Assembly: GCF_029962485.1 (NCBI RefSeq)
Contig: NZ_CP073637.1
Span: forward strand, 2,294,001 to 2,358,000
Source: Burkholderia cepacia
Lineage (GTDB): Bacteria; Pseudomonadota; Gammaproteobacteria; Burkholderiales; Burkholderiaceae
DNA length: 64,000 nt
Direction of reading: 5' to 3'
Position numbers and translations under genes: made by a program. This document shows, piece by piece, positions 8,841 to 17,965 of the stretch. Every line of letters starts with the position of its first letter. The first letter of the stretch is position 1. Below the pieces are notes generated by a model. The model was given only the letters and a program-made list of their open reading frames with translations. It did no database searches and was not told where the DNA came from.

Positions 8841-9934
8841 CGCTGGCCTCCCGCTGCGCGCACCGAATCGGCGATCCGCGTGTCGAGCGCGTTGCGCAGC
8901 GCGTCGCCCATGAAGGTCAGCAGCAGCAGCGTCGCGACCAGCACGCCGAACGTCGACAGCGAGATCCACCACGCGTCGAGGTTGCCCTTGCCCTGCGCGA
9001 GCAACTCGCCGAGGCTCGGCGTCGGCGGCGGCACGCCGAGCCCGAGGAAATCGAGGCTCGTGAGCGCGAGGATCGAGCCGCTCATCCGGAACGGCAGGAA
9101 CGTGATCACCGGCGTGAGACTGTTCGGCAGCACGTGGCGCCAGATGATCTGCCAGTTCGTGAGGCCCATCGCGCGCGCCGCGCGCACGTAGTCCTGCGTG
9201 CGGTTGCGCAGGAATTCCGCGCGCACGTAGTCGGCGAGCCCGATCCAGCCGAACAGCGACAGCAGCACGATCAGCAACAGGAAGCTCGGCTCGAAGATCG
9301 ATGCGAAGATGATCAGCAGGTACAGCTCGGGCAGCGAACTCCAGATCTCGATCAGCCGCTGCCCGACGATGTCGATGCGCCCGCCGAAGAAGCCCTGTAC
9401 GGCGCCCGCGGCGATCCCGAGCAGCGTGCCGATCACGGTCAGGATCAGCCCGAACTCGACCGAGATGCGAAACCCGTACACGAGCCGCGCGAGCAGGTCG
9501 CGCCCCTGCGCGTCGGTGCCGAGCCAGTTCTCGCGCGACGGCGGCGCCGGGTTCGGCACGTTCGAGAAGTAGTTCAGCGTGTCGTAGTAATAGTGGTTCG
9601 GCGGATAGACGACAAAGTTGCCGGGCGCCTCGAGCCGCTTGCGCACATACGGATCGAGATAGTCGGCCGGCGTCGGGAAATCGCCGCCAAAGGTCGTTTC
9701 CGGATACGCATGGAACATCGGGAAATAGGTCTGGCCGTCGTAGCGCACGACGAGCGGCTTGTCGTTCGACCACAGCGGCGCCGCGAGGCTCGCGGCGAAC
9801 GCGACGACGAAGATCACGAAGCTCCAGTAGCCGAGGCGCTGCTGCCTGAAGCGTTGCCACACGCGGCGCGCGGGTGACGGCGACACGCGCGCACGGGCGG
9901 CATCGATGCGGGATGATGCGACGGCCCGGTTCAT
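8837..9934 (-). CDS. yejE: peptide ABC transporter permease
   Basis: The product is 365 aa. It is an inner-membrane permease with a long N-terminal region (first membrane segment about residues 35-55, then a periplasmic loop) and the EAA loop RAARAMGLTNWQIIWRHVLPN characteristic of binding-protein-dependent permeases. It pairs with YejB to form the channel. Gene order yejA-yejB-yejE-yejF is conserved, and the end is coupled to yejF by a 4-base overlap. Confidence 0.94.
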   Translation of the reverse strand: MNRAVASSRIDAARARVSPSPARRVWQRFRQQRLGYWSFVIFVVAFAASLAAPLWSNDKPLVVRYDGQTYFPMFHAYPETTFGGDFPTPADYLDPYVRKRLEAPGNFVVYPPNHYYYDTLNYFSNVPNPAPPSRENWLGTDAQGRDLLARLVYGFRISVEFGLILTVIGTLLGIAAGAVQGFFGGRIDIVGQRLIEIWSSLPELYLLIIFASIFEPSFLLLIVLLSLFGWIGLADYVRAEFLRNRTQDYVRAARAMGLTNWQIIWRHVLPNSLTPVITFLPFRMSGSILALTSLDFLGLGVPPPTPSLGELLAQGKGNLDAWWISLSTFGVLVATLLLLTFMGDALRNALDTRIADSVRAAGGQR

Positions 9935-9982
9935 CGCGCTCCTCGCCCCACGGCGCCGGGCATGCGGATGGATCGTTTCATG

Positions 9983-11026
9983 TCAGCGCTCCAGGTTGTC
10001 GAATTGAATGCGCGGATCGACCCACACATAGCAGAGATCGGAGATCAGCTTGGTCGCGAGCCCGATCAGCGTGAACAGGTACAGCGTGCCGAGCACGACC
10101 GGATAGTCGCGCCGCACGACCGACTCGTACGACAACAGCCCGAGGCCGTCGAGCGAGAACAGCGTCTCGATCAGCAGGCTGCCCGTGAAGAACGCGCCGA
10201 TGAACGCGGCCGGGAAGCCGACGATCAGCGGCAACATCGCATTGCGGAACACGTGCTTCCACAGCACGCTGCGCTCGGAGAGCCCCTTCGCGCGCGCGGT
10301 CAGCACGTATTGCCGGCGGATCTGGTCGAGGAACGCATTCTTCGTGAGCATCGTGACGACCGCGAAGCTGCCGACGACCGACGCCGTGATCGGCAGCGCG
10401 ATGTGCCACAGGTAGTCGAGCACCTTGCCGACGAGCGACAGCTGCGCGAAGTTGTCCGACGTGAGGCCGCGCAGCGGAAAGAGCTGCCAGAACGAGCCGC
10501 CGCCGAACAGCACGAGCAACAGCACGCCGAGCACGAAACCCGGGATCGCATAGCCGACGAGCACGACGAGGCTCGTCGCGATGTCGAACGGCGAACCGTT
10601 ACGCACGGCCTTCGCGATGCCGAGCGGCACCGAAATCAGGTACGTGAGGAAAAACGTCCACAGCCCGATGCTGATCGACACCGGCAGCTTCTGCACGACC
10701 AGCGACCACACGCTCTGGTGGCGGAAATAGCTGTCGCCGAGATCGAAGCGCGCGAAGCGCTTCAGCATCAGCCAGTAGCGTTCGAGCGGCGGCTTGTCGA
10801 AGCCGTACAGCGCCTTGAGCTGCGCGAGCTGCTGCGCGTCGACGCCGGTGTGCGCGCGCATCCCGAACGGCACCGCGCCCTGCTCCGTCGCGCCCTTGCG
10901 CAACTCCTGCACGGCCTGCTCGACGGGCCCGCCCGGCACGAACTGGATCACCGCGAACGTGAGGGTCAGCACGCCGATGAGCGTCGGGATCATCAGCAGC
11001 AGGCGTTTGAGGATGTAGCTCCACAT
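9983..11026 (-). CDS. yejB: peptide ABC transporter permease
   Basis: The product is 347 aa from the ATG at 11026 (MWSYILKRLLLMIPTLIGVLTLTF). This is the typical N-terminal membrane helix of DppB/OppB-type permeases, followed by GGPVEQ. The EAA loop is RAKGLSERSVLWKHVFRNA. It lies 48 bases upstream of yejE and 50 bases downstream of yejA. The longer in-frame start at 11200 lies inside yejA and is unlikely. Confidence 0.94.
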   Translation of the reverse strand: MWSYILKRLLLMIPTLIGVLTLTFAVIQFVPGGPVEQAVQELRKGATEQGAVPFGMRAHTGVDAQQLAQLKALYGFDKPPLERYWLMLKRFARFDLGDSYFRHQSVWSLVVQKLPVSISIGLWTFFLTYLISVPLGIAKAVRNGSPFDIATSLVVLVGYAIPGFVLGVLLLVLFGGGSFWQLFPLRGLTSDNFAQLSLVGKVLDYLWHIALPITASVVGSFAVVTMLTKNAFLDQIRRQYVLTARAKGLSERSVLWKHVFRNAMLPLIVGFPAAFIGAFFTGSLLIETLFSLDGLGLLSYESVVRRDYPVVLGTLYLFTLIGLATKLISDLCYVWVDPRIQFDNLER

Positions 11027-11076
11027 AGGGCGTCGACTCGTGATCGGTGGCGGGTTGAACGAAGGGCCGGTGCGGG

Positions 11077-12960
11077 TCAGTGATCGGGCTTCGCCCACCA
11101 GGTCGACACGACCCAGCCCTCGGCCGAATAGTACAGCGGCAGCGTCTGCGGATAGGCCAGCGTGTGCCGGTACGCGATCCGGTGCGTCGTGCTGTACCAC
11201 TGCGGCACCGCGTAGTAGCCATGCATCAGCACGCGGTCGAGCGCGTGCGTCGCGTCGAGCAGGTCCTCGCGCGTCTGTGCGGTGCCGAGCGCGTGCAGCA
11301 ATGTGTCGACCGCCGGCGACTTCAACCCGATGAAGTTGTCGGAGCCCGGCTCGTCGGCGAACTTGCTCGCGTAACGCGAGTACTGCTCGGCGCCCGGCAC
11401 CTGCACGCCCGGCAAGCGGATCGTCGTCATGTCGTAGTCGAACGCGTCGAGGCGCTTCTGCAGCAGTGCGAAATCCGCCGTGCGAAAGCGCGCGTCGATG
11501 CCGAGCTTCGCGAGATTGCGCTGGTACGCCGTCACGACACCTTCCATCGCGGCGCCCGAATCGTCGAGGATCTCGAACGTGAACGGCTCGCCCTTCGCGT
11601 TGCGCAGCGCGCCGTCGCGATAGGTCCAGCCGGCTTGCGCGAGCAATGTGCGCGCCTTCAGCAGGTTCGCGCGCAGCGAGCCCGGCGGGTTCGTGTCCGG
11701 CTGCGTGACCATCGGGCCGAACACGGCCGGATCGAGCTGCGCACGCAGCGGCTCGAGCAGCTTCAGCTCACCCTCGCCCGGCGTACCGGTCGCCTGCAGG
11801 TCGGTGTCGGCGAAATAGCTGTCGAGGCGCGTGTACGCGCTGTAGAACAGCTGGCGGTTCAGCCATTCGAAGTCGAACGCGAGGTCGAGCGCCTGGCGCA
11901 CCCGCACGTCGCGAAACAGCGGCCGGCGCAGGTTCATGAAGAAGCCCTGCATGCCGGCGCCGTTATGCTGGCGGAATTCGCGCTTGACGAGCTCGCCGCT
12001 GTCGAAACGCTTGCCGACGTCGCGCCGGGTCCAGTTGCGCGCGATGTACTCGACCAGCACGTCGTATTCGCCGGCCTTGAACGCCTCGAGCCGCGCGACG
12101 CCGTCGCCGTACAGCTTGTAGACGATCCGCGCGAAGTTGTTGGTGCCGACCCGCACCGGCAGGTCGGCGCCCCAGTAAGCGGGGTTGCGCCGGTACGTGA
12201 TCGTGCGGCCGTTGTCGTAATGCTCGATCAGGTACGGGCCGCTGCCGATCGGCTGCTCGAACGCGAGCTGGTCGAACGGGATGCGCGAGCCGTCCGCGCG
12301 CAATCCCCACTTGCGCGAGAACACGGGCACGCCGCCGGCGATCAGCGGCAGCTCGCGATTCGCGCTGCGGAACTCGAAGCGTACGGTGGCCGGGTCGACC
12401 ACCACGGCCTTCGTGATCTCCGCGAAATACGCGCCGAACTGCGGCGCGGCCTGCTTGCTCTTCAGCGTGTCGAACGAGAACTTGACGTCGTCGGCCGTGA
12501 CCGGGTCGCCATTGGAAAAGCGCGCGCGCGGATTCAGGTGGAACGTGACCGAACAGCGATCGGGCGCGACGTCGATGTCGTCGGCCAGCAGCCCGTAAGC
12601 GGATGCCGGTTCGTCCGAACTCCCCGTCGCGAGGCTCTCGAACAGATTGTCGATGCCCGGCGCCGGGTTGCCGCGCATCGTGAACGGATTGAACTTGTCG
12701 AACGACGTCAGCCGGTTCGGGTTCGCGAGCACGAGCGTGCCGCCCTTCGGCGCATCGGGGTTGACGTAGTCGAAATGCTTGAAGCCCGGCGGATATTTCG
12801 GCTCGCCGTACTGCGCGATCGCATAGACCGCGTGGGCGGCCGGCGCGGCCAGCGTCGCGTACAGCGCAAACGCCGCGGCAACGCGGCCGGCGGCCCGTAC
12901 GGCACGCTGCGCGCCGAAGCAGGCCCGTGAGGCGGCGGCCCGGGGCGAACCCTTCGTCAT
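11077..12960 (-). CDS. yejA: extracellular solute-binding protein of peptide transporter
   Basis: The product is 627 aa from the ATG at 12960. The N-terminus has basic residues, then a hydrophobic stretch ending APAAHA, consistent with Sec export and cleavage near residue 43. The mature part begins YAIAQYGEPKYPPGFKHFDYVNPDAPKGG, a hallmark of YejA-type family 5 solute-binding proteins. It binds peptides or microcin C-like compounds in the periplasm. It is the first gene of the yejABEF operon. Confidence 0.93.
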   Translation of the reverse strand: MTKGSPRAAASRACFGAQRAVRAAGRVAAAFALYATLAAPAAHAVYAIAQYGEPKYPPGFKHFDYVNPDAPKGGTLVLANPNRLTSFDKFNPFTMRGNPAPGIDNLFESLATGSSDEPASAYGLLADDIDVAPDRCSVTFHLNPRARFSNGDPVTADDVKFSFDTLKSKQAAPQFGAYFAEITKAVVVDPATVRFEFRSANRELPLIAGGVPVFSRKWGLRADGSRIPFDQLAFEQPIGSGPYLIEHYDNGRTITYRRNPAYWGADLPVRVGTNNFARIVYKLYGDGVARLEAFKAGEYDVLVEYIARNWTRRDVGKRFDSGELVKREFRQHNGAGMQGFFMNLRRPLFRDVRVRQALDLAFDFEWLNRQLFYSAYTRLDSYFADTDLQATGTPGEGELKLLEPLRAQLDPAVFGPMVTQPDTNPPGSLRANLLKARTLLAQAGWTYRDGALRNAKGEPFTFEILDDSGAAMEGVVTAYQRNLAKLGIDARFRTADFALLQKRLDAFDYDMTTIRLPGVQVPGAEQYSRYASKFADEPGSDNFIGLKSPAVDTLLHALGTAQTREDLLDATHALDRVLMHGYYAVPQWYSTTHRIAYRHTLAYPQTLPLYYSAEGWVVSTWWAKPDH

Positions 12961-13032
12961 AGAGGCCCTGTCGGTCGAATGAGGGTAGTAACGAGGGACG
13001 ATTCTACCCATTCAAGCCTGCGGGCCAAAAGA

Positions 13033-13053
13033 AAACCGCCACGCGGGCGGTTT
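13033..13053 (-). terminator. rho-independent terminator after the PXPV-repeat gene
   Basis: The inverted repeat AAACCGCC / GGCGGTTT has a 5-base loop and, on the minus strand, is followed by TCTTTT. It separates the small gene at 13102 from yejA. Confidence 0.7.
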
Positions 13054-13101
13054 CTTCACGAGCGGATCGAGGGCGCGCATCAAGCGGGCGCGCCGCGCCG
13101 A

Positions 13102-13464
13102 TCAGCGCCAGCCGTTGTGGCGGCCGTTATCCCAGTGGCCGCGATCGCGATCGCCGCCCCAGCCGCGACCATGGTGGCGATACCACTCGTCACGGCCCCA
13201 GTAGCGACGGCCGTCCCAGTAACGGTCGCCGTGCCAGCCGATGATGATGGCCGGCGCCGGTGCGTAGACGGGTGCCGGCGCGTAGACCGGCGCAGGCTGA
13301 TAGATGACCGGCGGCGGAGGCGGCGCATACACGGGTGCGGGCGCGACGTAGACCGGTGCCGGAACGCCGAGATTGATCCCGACATTGACTCCCGCCATTG
13401 CTGCGCCCGACACGAGCAAGGCCGTCATACCGGTCAAGAGCGAGGCAATACGCAAGGTCTTCAT
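13102..13464 (-). CDS. secreted PXPV-repeat small protein
   Basis: The product is 120 aa from the ATG at 13464. A signal peptide (MKTLRIASLLTGMTALLVSGAAMA) is followed by proline/valine repeats of the type APVYAPAP (about residues 37-70) and a Trp/Arg/Gly/His-rich tail (WHGDRYWDGRRYWGRDEWY). Burkholderia genomes carry many proteins with such PXPV repeats and no assigned function. It is probably envelope-associated. AAGAGGAATCC precedes the start as a ribosome site. Confidence 0.75.
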   Translation of the reverse strand: MKTLRIASLLTGMTALLVSGAAMAGVNVGINLGVPAPVYVAPAPVYAPPPPPVIYQPAPVYAPAPVYAPAPAIIIGWHGDRYWDGRRYWGRDEWYRHHGRGWGGDRDRGHWDNGRHNGWR

Positions 13465-13791
13465 GGATTCCTCTTTGGGGGTTGTTTGATGTGTGATTCG
13501 ACTATAACGGCAAGCACCGTCTCCGCATATTTCAAGTTTGTAAGAACTGATGCGCGGCATCGCAACGGGAAGCCCGCGCTAACGTCTTGTAACAATCGGC
13601 GACCTGAATGCGGCATCCCGGCACCGTTCCGCCCACACCCGTGCCCGCCTCCATGGTCCGCGTCCGCATCGGCAGCCTGCGCCACGCGCGGCATCATACT
13701 GCCAGTGCGCCCCCCTCCGCGCCCCTTTCGCTCGTCGGCATCTTCCCCATCCGCGCAAACTGCGTCCCCTGCCCCGGCCGGCCCGCGGACG
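13465..13791. other. gap without a convincing gene
   Basis: This stretch holds the promoter side of the PXPV gene (AT-rich near 13480-13560) and then GC-rich sequence up to the cyo terminator. Open frames here have no conserved features. Confidence 0.5.
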
Positions 13792-13818
13792 AAAAAAAAG
13801 CGGCACTCGCGTGCCGCT
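13792..13818 (-). terminator. rho-independent terminator of the cyoABCD operon
   Basis: AGCGGCACTCGCGTGCCGCT forms a perfect hairpin followed on the minus strand by TTTTTTT. It lies 32 bases after the cyoD stop codon. Confidence 0.85.
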
Positions 13819-13850
13819 CTTCCGGTTGGCGACTCGCGCCGCGATGCCGC

Positions 13851-14183
13851 TCAGCGCGACATCATGTTCATGCTGACGTTGTGCATCACCCACAACGTGC
13901 CGACGATCAGGATCGCCGCGGTCAGCACCGTATAGCTGAACGCCATCACGTTCCAGCGCTGGCCCGACGAACCGTTCATGTGCAGGAAGTACACGAGGTG
14001 CACGACGATCTGCACGAAGGCGAGCACGGCCAGCGCGATCAGCGACGCATGCGGCGACAGCACGCCGCCCATCACGAGGCCGAACGACGCGGCCGTCAGC
14101 AGCACCGACAGGATGAAACCGGCGACATAGCCGCCGACACTGCCGTGCCCTTCTTCGAGTTGAGACGAATGCGAATGGGCCAT
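13851..14183 (-). CDS. cyoD: cytochrome o ubiquinol oxidase subunit IV
   Basis: The product is 110 aa with three predicted membrane helices (VGGYVAGFILSVLLTAASFG, a central LAVLAFVQIVVHLVYFLHM and a C-terminal VLTAAILIVGTLWVMHN). This matches CyoD, a small assembly subunit of the bo3-type quinol oxidase. It is the last gene of cyoABCD and abuts cyoC directly. Confidence 0.93.
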   Translation of the reverse strand: MAHSHSSQLEEGHGSVGGYVAGFILSVLLTAASFGLVMGGVLSPHASLIALAVLAFVQIVVHLVYFLHMNGSSGQRWNVMAFSYTVLTAAILIVGTLWVMHNVSMNMMSR

Positions 14184-14792
14184 TTAGATCACGCTCGCGA
14201 GATAGACAAAGGAAAACACGCAGATCCACACGATGTCGAGGAAGTGCCAGAAGAGGCTCAGGCACGTCAGGCGCCGCAGGTCGCGATCGGTCAGGTCGCC
14301 GCCGCGGAACACGATCTGCCCGGCGAGTACGATCATCCACAACAGGCCGGCCGTCACGTGCAGCCCGTGCGTGCCGACCAGCGTGAAGAACGCCGACAGG
14401 AACGCGCTGCGCTGCGGGCCCGCGCCTTCCGCGATCAGGTGCGAGAACTCGCGCAGTTCCATCGCGAGAAACGCCGCGCCGAGCACGAACGTCACCGCGA
14501 GCCATGCGAGCAGCGCGCCGCGTCGCTGCTTGTACGCCGCGAGCATCGCGAAACCGTACGTGATGCTCGACAGCAGCAGCGCGGCGGTTTCCACCGCGAC
14601 ACCCGGAATGTCGAACAGCTCTTTCGCGGTCTGGCCGCCCGCATACTGGTGGCCGAGCACCGCGAACGTCGCGAACAGCGCCGCGAAGATCACGCAGTCG
14701 GTCATCAGGTACAGCCAGAAACCGAACACCGAATGCGACGGCGGATGGTCGTCGTGCTCGAGCAGGGTTGCGCTCAAGGTTTTCTGCAACAT
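14184..14792 (-). CDS. cyoC: cytochrome o ubiquinol oxidase subunit III
   Basis: The product is 202 aa with five predicted membrane helices and the subunit III signatures FWLYLMTDCVIFAALFA and GTHGLHVTAGLLWM. It is part of the bo3-type proton-pumping quinol oxidase in the inner membrane. The stop abuts cyoD, and the start overlaps the cyoB stop by one base. Confidence 0.95.
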   Translation of the reverse strand: MLQKTLSATLLEHDDHPPSHSVFGFWLYLMTDCVIFAALFATFAVLGHQYAGGQTAKELFDIPGVAVETAALLLSSITYGFAMLAAYKQRRGALLAWLAVTFVLGAAFLAMELREFSHLIAEGAGPQRSAFLSAFFTLVGTHGLHVTAGLLWMIVLAGQIVFRGGDLTDRDLRRLTCLSLFWHFLDIVWICVFSFVYLASVI

Positions 14793-16798
14793 CAGTTGGC
14801 CTCCAGTTCCACGTCGTCGACGCGCGCGGCCACGCGCTTCGTCGGCTGCTTGTCTTCGATCTTCCGCACCGTCGACGCGGGGATGTAATAGCCGTCGTTA
14901 TCGCGCGAGCTGTAGATCACGAGCGTCGCGATGATCCCGACGAGCCCGCCGATCGCCATCCACCAGATGTGCCATACCAGCGCGAAGCCGAGCACCAGGC
15001 TGAAGATCGCGATCACGAGGCCCGCGCAGGTATTCGACGGCATGTGGATGTCGCGGAACGTTGCCGGGTTCGGCCGGCCTTCGCCGCGCGCCTTCATGTC
15101 CGCATAGGCGTCGAGCGCGCGCACCTGCGGGATCGCCGCGAAGTTGTAGTCGGCCGGCGGCGACGACGTCGCCCACTCCAGCGTGCGGCCGCCCCACGGG
15201 TCGCCCGTCGTGTCGCGGTACTCGGGCAGGTGGCGGTTGCGGATGCTGACCACCAGTTGCAGCACCTGGCACGCAATGCCGATCGCGATCAGCACGGCGC
15301 CGAACGCGGCGACCAGCAGCCACGGATGCCATGCCGGGTTGTCGTAGTGGTTCAGACGGCGCGTCATGCCCATGAAGCCGAGCACGTAGAGCGGCACGAA
15401 CGCGACGTAGAAGCCGATCTGCCAGAACCAGAACGCGGCCTTGCCGAGCTTCTCGTTCAGCTTGAAGCCGAACGCCTTCGGGAACCAGTAGTTGAAGCCC
15501 GCGAGATAGCCGAACAGCACGCCGCCGATGATCACGTTGTGGAAGTGCGCGATCAGGAACAGGCTGTTGTGCAGCACGAAGTCCGCGCCGGGAATCGCCA
15601 TCATCACGCCGGTCATGCCGCCGAGCGTGAACGTGACCATGAAGCCGATCGTCCACAGCACGGGCGTCGTGAATTCGATCCGGCCGCGATACATCGTGAA
15701 CAGCCAGTTGAACACCTTCACGCCGGTCGGGATCGCGATGATCATCGTCATGATGCCGAAGAACGCGTTGACGTTCGCACCCGAGCCCATCGTGAAGAAG
15801 TGATGCAGCCACACGAGGAACGACAGCACCATGATCGCGCAGGTCGCGTACACCATCGTCTTGTAGCCGAACAGCGGCTTCTTCGCGAACGTCGCGATGA
15901 CTTCCGAGAAGATCCCGAACGCCGGCAGGATCAGGATGTACACCTCCGGATGGCCCCACGCCCAGATCAGGTTCAGGTACAGCATCGCGTTGCCGCCGGC
16001 GTCGTTCGTGAAGAAGTGCATGCCGAGGTAACGGTCGAGGCCGAGCAGCGCGAGCGTCGCGGTCAGGATCGGGAACGACGCCATGATCAGCACGTTCGTG
16101 CAGAGCGCCGTCCACGTGAACACCGGCATCTTCATCAGCGTCATGCCCGGCGCGCGCATCTTGATGATCGTCACGAAGAAGTTCACGCCGGTCAGCAGCG
16201 TGCCTACGCCCGAGATCTGCAGCGCCCACAGGTAGTAGTCGACCCCTACCCCCGGACTGAACTGCAGCTCCGACAGCGGCGGGTAGGCAAGCCAGCCCGT
16301 CTGCGCGAATTCGCCGATCACGAGCGACACGTTGATCAGGATCGCGCTGACGGCCGTCATCCAGAACGACAGCGAGTTGATGAACGGGAACGCGACGTCG
16401 CGCGCGCCGATCTGCAGCGGCACGACCAGGTTCATCAGGCCGACCATGAACACCATCGCCATGAAGAAGATCATGATCACGCCGTGTGCCGTGAAGACCT
16501 GGTCATAGTGGTGCGGCGGCAGGTAGCCGGGCCCGTTGTACGCGAGCGCGAGCTGCATGCGCATCATGATCGCGTCGGCGAAGCCGCGCAGCAGCATGAT
16601 CAGCGCGACGATGATGTACATCACGCCGAGTCTCTTGTGGTCGACCGTGGTCAGCCATTCCGTCCACAGCCATTTCCACCGGCCGGTGATCGTCAGCGCG
16701 GCGAGAATGCCCAGCACGACCAGACCCATGAAGGCGCCCGCCCCCATGATGATGGGCTGATCGAACGGGATCGCCGAAAGTGTGAGTTTGCCGAACAT
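14792..16798 (-). CDS. cyoB: cytochrome o ubiquinol oxidase subunit I
   Basis: The product is 668 aa, the usual CyoB length. It is the haem-copper catalytic subunit. The [15 protein letters not shown] segment carries the CuB/cross-linked His-Tyr site, and LHHFFTMG and [11 protein letters not shown] carry further haem/CuB histidines. Extra N- and C-terminal helices mark the quinol-oxidase branch. It reduces oxygen to water with electrons from ubiquinol and pumps protons. Confidence 0.96.
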   Translation of the reverse strand: MFGKLTLSAIPFDQPIIMGAGAFMGLVVLGILAALTITGRWKWLWTEWLTTVDHKRLGVMYIIVALIMLLRGFADAIMMRMQLALAYNGPGYLPPHHYDQVFTAHGVIMIFFMAMVFMVGLMNLVVPLQIGARDVAFPFINSLSFWMTAVSAILINVSLVIGEFAQTGWLAYPPLSELQFSPGVGVDYYLWALQISGVGTLLTGVNFFVTIIKMRAPGMTLMKMPVFTWTALCTNVLIMASFPILTATLALLGLDRYLGMHFFTNDAGGNAMLYLNLIWAWGHPEVYILILPAFGIFSEVIATFAKKPLFGYKTMVYATCAIMVLSFLVWLHHFFTMGSGANVNAFFGIMTMIIAIPTGVKVFNWLFTMYRGRIEFTTPVLWTIGFMVTFTLGGMTGVMMAIPGADFVLHNSLFLIAHFHNVIIGGVLFGYLAGFNYWFPKAFGFKLNEKLGKAAFWFWQIGFYVAFVPLYVLGFMGMTRRLNHYDNPAWHPWLLVAAFGAVLIAIGIACQVLQLVVSIRNRHLPEYRDTTGDPWGGRTLEWATSSPPADYNFAAIPQVRALDAYADMKARGEGRPNPATFRDIHMPSNTCAGLVIAIFSLVLGFALVWHIWWMAIGGLVGIIATLVIYSSRDNDGYYIPASTVRKIEDKQPTKRVAARVDDVELEAN

Positions 16799-16801
16799 GC
16801 G

Positions 16802-17692
16802 TTACCCCTTCGTGCCGCAGGCGGCGTCCTTCAGGTCGAGGACGTGGCCATCGTTGTATTTCGCGATGATGTTGTGGAAGAGCCGCGGATCGACCGACGA
16901 GAAGTAGCGCACCGGCGCCTTCTCGCTCGGTTGCGCGACGGTGCCGTACACGGTCGCGTCGAGCCGGTCCGGCGACGCCTTCACTTTCTGCACCCATGCA
17001 TCGAACTGCTCGCGCGGCTCGGCGAGCGTGCGGAACTTCATGTCCGAGAAGCCCCGGCCGCTGAAGTTGGCGGACGTACCCGCGTAGTTGCCGGGTTCGT
17101 CGGCGATCAGGTGCAGGCGCGTCTGCATGCCGGCCATGGCGTAGACCTGACCGCCGAGCTGCGGGATGAAGAACGAGTTCATCACCGAATCCGACGTGAT
17201 GCGGAAATTCACCGGCGTGCCCACCGGAATCGCGAGCTGGTTCACCGACGCGATGCCGAGTTCCGGATAGATGAACAGCCACTTCCAATCGAGCGCAACG
17301 ACTTCGACGTCGATCGGTTTCACCGACGACTCCAGCGGCTTGTACGGATCGAGTTCGTGCGTGGTCTTCCACGTGAGCACGCCGAGGAACAGGATGATCA
17401 GCGTCGGCACCGTCCAGATCACGACCTCGATCGCGGTCGAATGCGACCAGTTCGGCGCGTAGGTCGCGTTGCGGTTCGATGCGCGATAGCGCCACGCGAA
17501 CCAAAGCGTGAGCAGGATCACCGGCACGACGACGACCAGCATCGCCCAGGTGGACGTCGCGATCAGCGCCTTTTCGGCGGCACCCACACTACCTTTCGGA
17601 TTTAGTACATCTAAATTACAGCCTGACAGGCTCAGTGCCGCACCGATTGATATCAGCGCCGACCAGCCTCTTGAAGCTTTTCTTTTCATCAC
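16802..17692 (-). CDS. cyoA: cytochrome o ubiquinol oxidase subunit II
   Basis: The product is 296 aa. The N-terminus ends in the lipobox LSGC with Cys25, so it is a lipoprotein as in E. coli CyoA. Two membrane helices are followed by a cupredoxin domain (DWKWLFIYPELGIASVNQLAIP) that lacks the CuA cysteines, as expected for quinol rather than cytochrome c oxidases. It is the first gene of the operon, so the promoter should lie in 17693-17965. Confidence 0.95.
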   Translation of the reverse strand: MMKRKASRGWSALISIGAALSLSGCNLDVLNPKGSVGAAEKALIATSTWAMLVVVVPVILLTLWFAWRYRASNRNATYAPNWSHSTAIEVVIWTVPTLIILFLGVLTWKTTHELDPYKPLESSVKPIDVEVVALDWKWLFIYPELGIASVNQLAIPVGTPVNFRITSDSVMNSFFIPQLGGQVYAMAGMQTRLHLIADEPGNYAGTSANFSGRGFSDMKFRTLAEPREQFDAWVQKVKASPDRLDATVYGTVAQPSEKAPVRYFSSVDPRLFHNIIAKYNDGHVLDLKDAACGTKG

Positions 17693-17965
17693 ACAGCCCG
17701 AGGGTCATTGAATCCGTTTGCGTATGCCCGATGCGCATTCGATTCACGAAAGTGGCCGAATCATACGTCGCGCGGGTGCGATGAAAAACTGGTTGATGCG
17801 GCAAATCATCATTGCAAAATCTGCCGTGAGTCACATTGTCGCGGGGCAATTTCACGCAGCCGGAAGCGGGCCCGGCGCTCGCCGTGCCGGACCTCGATAG
17901 ATGCGTGCGCAACGAGCCGTATCGCCGTGCGATGCGGCCCGCTTGCGCGGCTCGATGCGTTGGGG

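Noticed and set aside
14768..17605. Very long plus-strand open frame opposite cyoABC
   Set aside because: It is rich in Arg/His/Asp and lacks conserved motifs; it is the antisense shadow of cyoC, cyoB and cyoA, a common effect of high GC codon bias.
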